DNA of 36,273 nt, from NCBI GenBank assembly GCA_000787465.1, contig JSYX01000352.1, positions 1-36,273 of the forward strand, in the 5' to 3' direction. The position numbers were made by a program, and so were the translations under genes. How positions within the stretch are numbered: position 1 is the stretch's first letter; each line of letters opens with the position of its first letter. The notes below the pieces were generated by a model. That model saw nothing but the letters and a program-made list of their open reading frames with translations, had not been told where the DNA came from and did no database searches. Shown here piece after piece: positions 31,481 through 36,273 of this stretch. This stretch comes from Thermomucor indicae-seudaticae (taxonomy: Eukaryota > Mucoromycota > Mucoromycetes > Mucorales > Lichtheimiaceae).

Positions 31481-32756
31481 ATGGACCTTCCAGCAGATCT
31501 GAAATACATTGCGCCTTATCTCCAGCGCGGTCAAGAACTCGCTGAGCGCGAACCGATTATTTCTTACTATGGTAGAGTATTTCCTGTATACGATTGTCTT
31601 ACAGTGAGCTAATGTAGTTCATTGTTCCTGTCGTTCAAAGCCCAGTACTATGCAGCCAAGCTAGCACTTAGCCGGGGACCAAGTAACAAAGAGACCAACG
31701 CATACCTTTCTCAATTGCTGGACAAACTGGAGCAGGTCAGTTTGGTTGTTGAATCAGTGTGTTTGTGGGCAAGTCTAAGTCGCCATCGGTAGGCTAAAGC
31801 TGCTTTGGGACCCAACAATGAGGCTATCACGGACGACCTGGTTGGCTACGCACACGTCGAAAACTTTGCACTCAAAGTCTTTTTAAATGCTGATAACGAA
31901 GACCGCGCTGGGAAAGCTTCAAAGTAAGTGAGGGAGCAGTAGAGGATCTTAAGCCCAAGACAAGTTATTCATGTCTCGGTTTCTGACTCAAGGAAAACAG
32001 CCAAGACTTTCTTGGCTGCATCAATCTTTTTGGAACTTTTGAAAACGTTTGGCGATCTGCCTCCTGAGGTTTTTCTATGGACCAGCGCAAGTGCTGATAT
32101 GGACTGTAACTCACCTGTGCCTTTAGGTGGAAGCAAAGATAAAGTATGCAAAGTGGAAAGCAACAGATATTATGAAAGCTCTTCGGGAAGGTCGCGTTCC
32201 CGCTCCTGGTCCACCTGGTGGACAACAGGCCGATGAATCTACTACTACCAGTCCTCAGCCGACTTCGGATCCGCAGCAAACCTCTCTGGATGACATGGCT
32301 GTTCAGCCGCCTTCATCCATATCTGAATTCCCTAGCCCACCGTCTAATTTTACGGCTCCCTTACCATCCAGCTCGCCTACGCAAAATGCTCAACAAGCAC
32401 CACACGCAGTACGACCGCCTGCAAATGATTCGACTCCACCAAGTGTATCAACACCTCCTCCTACCTTTGCTCCTGCCCCTTCTCAGCTTCCTTCGCAGCC
32501 TTCACCTTCGTCTGCACAAAACATTCCGCCTCGACAGCCATCATCAACAGTCGCAGCCAATACTTCACCACCAACGGCAACGGTTCCTGCCGCAGTACCT
32601 AACATAATAGACCCGGCTCGCATTGCTTCGTCGCAAAAGCATGCTAAATGGGCCATTAGCGCTCTCAATTATGATGATATCAAAACTGCACGCATTCAAC
32701 TATTGGAAGCCTTAAATGATCTCGGTTTCAACTTGGAAAACAACTTTGGATACTAA
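31481..32756 (+). CDS. VTA1: Vta1, ESCRT-associated Vps4 cofactor (5 exons)
   Basis: Exons 31481-31571, 31641-31735, 31793-31923, 31993-32068 and 32127-32756 give 340 residues, all phase-consistent. The N-terminal tandem MIT-type domain reads MDLPADLKYIAPYLQRGQEL, YYAQYYAAKLAL, VENFALKVFLNADNEDRAGK, TAKTFLAASIFLELLKTFG and EAKIKYAKWKATDIMKAL. A Pro/Ser/Gln-rich linker follows (about 150-290). The C-terminal domain (AKWAISALNYDDIKTARIQL, ending LENNFGY) mediates dimerisation and binds the Vps4 AAA ATPase. Vta1 stimulates Vps4 to disassemble ESCRT-III at endosomes. A likely poly(A) signal AATAAA is at 32794-32799. The stop lies 115 bp from the stop of the converging CSN2 gene. Confidence 0.93.
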
Positions 32757-32870
32757 GTCCCCCCTTCCAACCCTTGTGTACCATATCGACAGCAATAAAT
32801 GTCATCGTTTCATTTTTCGTTGAGCATAGCACACGTCGTTTTGCATTGTTACTGTTCTTTGTGCTATTTT

Positions 32871-34985
32871 TTACGGAGCTTTGCTGGTTACAGTTTTGCA
32901 AAGTTTAAACACATTCTTGGACCATTTATCCATTGCCTCGTATTTCTGTGCATCCGTAGATCTGCAATGACGGTGTTATCGCCAAGCGTTGTTGATCTAA
33001 AGTAGTTGTTATCCTTACCTCTGTTCTAGTTCAAGTCTTTGGTTAACCTGGTCTATTTTGCCCGAGATTTTCTCGTCCAGGATTAACGCGACCAGTAACT
33101 CTTCGACCTCTTCCACTTGTATATTCAGTTGCTGAAAGGAGGTTCAGTTCGCTCATGAATCTATTGTCATCCAGGCCCAAGATTACATACTTTTGCAATA
33201 AAGCGAAGTTCAATACGAGTATAAGGCTTGATCAGTTTAACCATGACTTGTGTTCTTATGTTCCGCAGAACGTCGTCGATGTACGTGCGGATAAATGTGT
33301 CACCCATTATAGATTGCCGATTTTCTTTAACGTAATGAGCTTAACCTGTGAAGAGTCTTTCTTTCGTTCATTGGCTCACCTTTCAAGATTCGCTCAAATT
33401 CATTGATATCCTTTCTTTGGTAAGCACTGACAAGATCAGTCATTGCCGCTATCTCCTTGTCATTCTTGTAGCTGTTTTCCGTAATAAAATATCATTAATG
33501 GACATGCACGAATACGTTTGGCAGTCGACTTACGGTTTCGTTTCTTGAGAATCAAAAGGGTTAATCTGTGATTCAGTCAGCATATTTGCTAGCACCAGGT
33601 ACCTACACAAAAGGGCATCCAGCTTAATCTCCCGTCTTTCAGAGTCTTTATACGACATACTTCAGAACTTGTATACGCTGTGGACTTCCCGCTTCATCGT
33701 AATTTTTGAAAGATTCAAAGAAATCCGTTTGCGCCATATCCCACTGTTCTTTTGGGACGTTGAGTCCGGTTACAATCCACCGACCACGAAAGATCTAAAC
33801 TTACTTTCTCTCATATGCATTTTACCACCACACTCACGGATAACACCCATAATCCGAGGATGAGGGATCGCTGACTTTACGCTTAAACATTGCTGATACA
33901 GCTCCTATTATTTAAGCCACTATTAGTATCATTTGAGGTGCTGAAAATGGATTTCATTACTTTAAGCTTCTTGTTGTTCTTGATTTCAGTGTACATTTGG
34001 ATTTCCAATGCAAGTATCTCCAATAAATGAGTACCCTTTCTCTGATAGTCGGTTCCATCGTCATCCTCACAGGTAGACCGAAGCTCTTTCACAATCTATA
34101 ACGGTATCCCAATTGGCAATTCTGACTATGGTAAGTAAGCAGCACGCATAGCTTACCTTATTAAGTCGTCCGTACTCTTTTCGGTCAAGCCAAAGTTTTG
34201 CAAGTTTCAAATTCGTCTTGACCCATAACCGCTAAGCTATCGATAAGCCCTCTCTGATTCTGAAACCGTTGTTACGACAACTATGAACAAGGCGGGTTTA
34301 CCTCATTTTTGGCTACTGCAAGTGCGTCCAAAGATACTTGATAAAACCGCTCCACAAATGTCATATCGTCCGCCGTTGAGACATAGTCGAGGATATTGTT
34401 TATGCTTTTCTCACTATAGTTGCGAGTAACCGCGCTCTTCGTATAAGTGAGAAGCTGTGTATAGTATTTCAATGTCTGGTGGAAGCAAGTCAGTTTCGTT
34501 GCAGTGAATATCGTTGTTAGCAACCCGAGATACTCTACGTCTTCGTATCGATTCAGGTGAAAGGATATCTTGGCCATTTGTTTCAATGATTTGAAGCCCC
34601 TAGCGTGCGCGAGTCCCGTCAGCTTCATCCACTTATCATAGGTTATCTCGACCAATATTACCAGTCTCCTTTTTCTTCTTCCGCGTCGACCACTTTTTGG
34701 AACTCGGCAATCGCGCCTTCAGGATCGTCTTCCTTCCTGGCTATACAATCTCGAGTGGTCAGCTGCAAGTCCAGCTTTTCCGCGTTCCCAACAACAACCT
34801 TTTGCATTATAGTATTTGTTCTCTAGATCCGCGTCGGGCTCTTCGTCTTCGTCATCCTCATACTCAAAATCGTAGTCCTGATTAACGGTTACACTTTTTC
34901 GTCAGGATATACCAATGCCGACTTTCAGGACGTTTCAAACGCTCACTTGCTCGTCGTCTTCGAGCATAAAGTCATCGTCACTCAT
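32871..34985 (-). CDS. CSN2: COP9 signalosome subunit 2 (14 exons)
   Basis: Exons, 5' to 3': 34947-34985, 34799-34877, 34662-34740, 34539-34599, 34302-34475, 34157-34231, 33961-34095, 33805-33904, 33661-33748, 33534-33602, 33380-33471, 33191-33324, 33019-33131, 32871-32961. They give 442 residues, against 443 in human CSN2. Features: an acidic N-terminus ([20 protein letters not shown]); TPR-like helices ([72 protein letters not shown]); and a PCI winged-helix domain ([27 protein letters not shown]). CSN removes Nedd8 from cullins, and subunit 2 is a scaffold contacting the cullin-RING ligase. Two donors (gttgtt after exon 2, gtagag after exon 4) are unusual but are the ones that keep family sequence. 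Confidence 0.93.
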
Positions 34986-35180
34986 GTTGTAAATAGCACC
35001 TATAAAGACGGTGGAAAAGGAGAAGCTGTCCGTCGGCGCATGAAATTCCGAACGCTTTCAATGCAACTTCTTGTTGCAAATATCAATAACAAGGATTCTC
35101 ATCAGAACTATCTACAATAGAAAGGCAGATGAACTGGTAGCACTAATCTACAGATTCTTCTATCCATAGAAATTTATACT
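34986..35180. promoter_or_regulatory. CSN2 upstream flank
   Basis: Short upstream region of the CSN2 gene, ending at repeat copy B. No element can be named. Confidence 0.4.
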
Positions 35181-35416
35181 ATACCTCGACGTCTCTCTTA
35201 AATAAGAACGTCCACAACGAGTTAGCCATCAATCGACTAGGCAAAGTTCACGTTGTATACGTAATTGGAAAGCGTGTAAGCCTTTTCCACCATGCAGGAA
35301 TTAATCCAGAATTTAGCAGATTCATCAACCGATTCGAATGGCTAGGCTTATCTGATGCCAGGACTTGGCAGATCCTTAATGGAGCTCCAGTCATTCTCCA
35401 GCTGGTAAGACATGAT
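35181..35416. repeat. dispersed repeat, copy B (inverted copy of 5034-5270)
   Basis: Plus-strand bases from about 35213 encode NELAINRLGKVHVVYVIGKR, FHHAGINPEFSRF and FEWLGLSDARTWQIL, then run to a TAG near 35437. This is the same open frame as copy A but without the in-frame stop that precedes it there. No RNase H fragment adjoins this copy. I do not recognise the domain. Confidence 0.85.
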
Positions 35417-35437
35417 CCTGATAGGAGCACAAGATAG

Positions 35438-36150
35438 ACAGAAATGACGTTAAATCCTAAAAGGATCAACAGAGCAATAAAAATATATAACTATTAAGGA
35501 GACTTCAGACGAACTGTAGAAAAATAGACGCTTTGCTGGTCTACCGCAACCGTTGCAGTTAGGACTTTCCTCGAGACGCTTGATGTGCCATCTCTTTACG
35601 TCAATTATATTTGACGAAAACTTCTAAACGTATACAGACAGACTAACGATACACATCTAGTCAAATACAGAAAGATTTATTGCATATACAAAAGATGCCA
35701 AAACGCTTTCATGAGTCTTGCAGTGTCGCTACGCCAGCATTTACAAGACATCACGTAGCTGAAGGCCCTATGAAAACATTCAGCTGGTTATGCCTGCACA
35801 AGAATGTGTCGTGCAAAAAGTTCCTTTCGGCAATGTTACTCAATATGCTAATCTGTACCAGCAGCAGTAGATCTCACCATTGTGACCACTATCAGTCTCA
35901 TAAAGTCTCAAAACTCGGTCTGCATTGATGCATGACGTTTTCTATCTTCATCTACAATTTCTAGTAGATCACTTGATTTTTCTCTCTGCCAAATAACACG
36001 GAGATGTTATCAAAAATGCCTCTAAAAATCCCAAGATAAAAGAAGAAAAGCGTACTATTTTACTTGTATTTTTAATTTATTTGGGCATTCAAGTATCTTG
36101 TACCAAAATATAGACTTTATTAAGACAAAAAGAGACTTGGAGTCCCAAGG
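35438..36150. other. intergenic, AT-rich
   Basis: No gene recognised. Near its right end, 36116-36121 (AATAAA on the minus strand) is the likely poly(A) signal for the gene entering at the right edge. Confidence 0.45.
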
Positions 36151-36273
36151 TCACCCAGTGTTCTCCACTTCTTCCGCATCCAAGGGTTGCCCATCAGCCT
36201 TGAGCGTCCAACCTTGGTTCACCCAATAAAGGCAAGGAGGCTTGGCTACAAGGGACAGCCTGAGAAACCGGGT
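36151..36273 (-). CDS. 3' end of an unidentified gene running off the right edge
   Basis: The minus strand is open from the window edge for 40 codons to a TGA at 36151-36153. Pieces are FLRLSLVAKPPCLYWVNQGW and LKADGQPLDAEEVENTG. The composition is well balanced and an AATAAA lies about 30 bases after the stop, so this is probably the true C-terminus of a gene. The fragment is too short to name; a retroelement origin is also possible. Confidence 0.5.
   Translation of the reverse strand, partial: TRFLRLSLVAKPPCLYWVNQGWTLKADGQPLDAEEVENTG

Noticed and set aside
1..36273. CRISPR arrays, tRNA or rRNA genes
   Set aside because: No regularly spaced repeats, no recognisable B-box (GGTTCGANTCC) with cloverleaf potential and no rRNA-like stretch were seen on either strand by eye.

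Overview
The window reads as nuclear DNA of a filamentous fungus, most likely an early-diverging (Mucoromycota-type) one. Genes are broken by many short introns (mostly 55-110 nt, with GT..AG borders). The gene set is eukaryotic: Yap1-type bZIP, Sec6, Vta1, CSN2, IP6-kinase, two-HMG-box factor. The intergenic relics (Fanzor-like, pogo-like, SWIM/Mutator-like, Ty3-like) also fit that lineage. The lineage call is inference; no rRNA or organelle marker is present. I re-derived exon structures by hand, keeping reading phase across each junction. Several long open frames have no ATG of their own and only make sense as internal exons.

Layout, left to right. 1-3330: mostly unassigned DNA, with a possible edge exon, an unidentified decayed reading frame and a low-complexity protein gene (1014-1946, minus). 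3331-4634 (minus): Yap1/Pap1-type oxidative-stress regulator with both cysteine-rich domains. 5034-6300: retroelement debris, including a repeat that recurs inverted near the right end. 6491-7508 (minus): AIM32-like mitochondrial [2Fe-2S] protein, head to head with 8026-9277 (plus), an inositol hexakisphosphate kinase. 9747-12327 (minus): 14-exon gamma-glutamyltranspeptidase with a 10-nt micro-exon. 12.4-14.3 kb: transposon debris. 14462-16967 (plus): membrane-anchored HSL-type esterase. 17072-19375 (plus): exocyst subunit Sec6, converging on 19602-21135 (minus), an MFS transporter. 21881-22434 (plus): small Cys-rich GPI-type surface protein. 22918-24449 (minus): two-HMG-box protein. 24593-27727 (minus): PPP1R37-like leucine-rich-repeat protein of nine exons. 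28145-28381 (minus): CsbD-like protein. 28.6-31.3 kb: pogo-like and Fanzor-like relics. 31481-32756 (plus): Vta1, converging on 32871-34985 (minus), COP9 signalosome subunit 2. 35.0-36.1 kb: the second repeat copy and unassigned DNA. At the right edge the 3' end of another minus-strand gene enters.

The genes are mostly unrelated housekeeping functions: redox and glutathione handling (Yap1, AIM32, GGT), membrane traffic (Sec6, Vta1), signalling (IP6 kinase, PP1-type LRR protein) and protein turnover (CSN2). I see no biosynthetic or defence cluster. The most unusual content is the mobile-element debris, above all the degraded Fanzor (eukaryotic TnpB relative), and the extreme exon structures (a 10-nt internal exon in GGT, a 4-nt first coding exon in the HMG gene).
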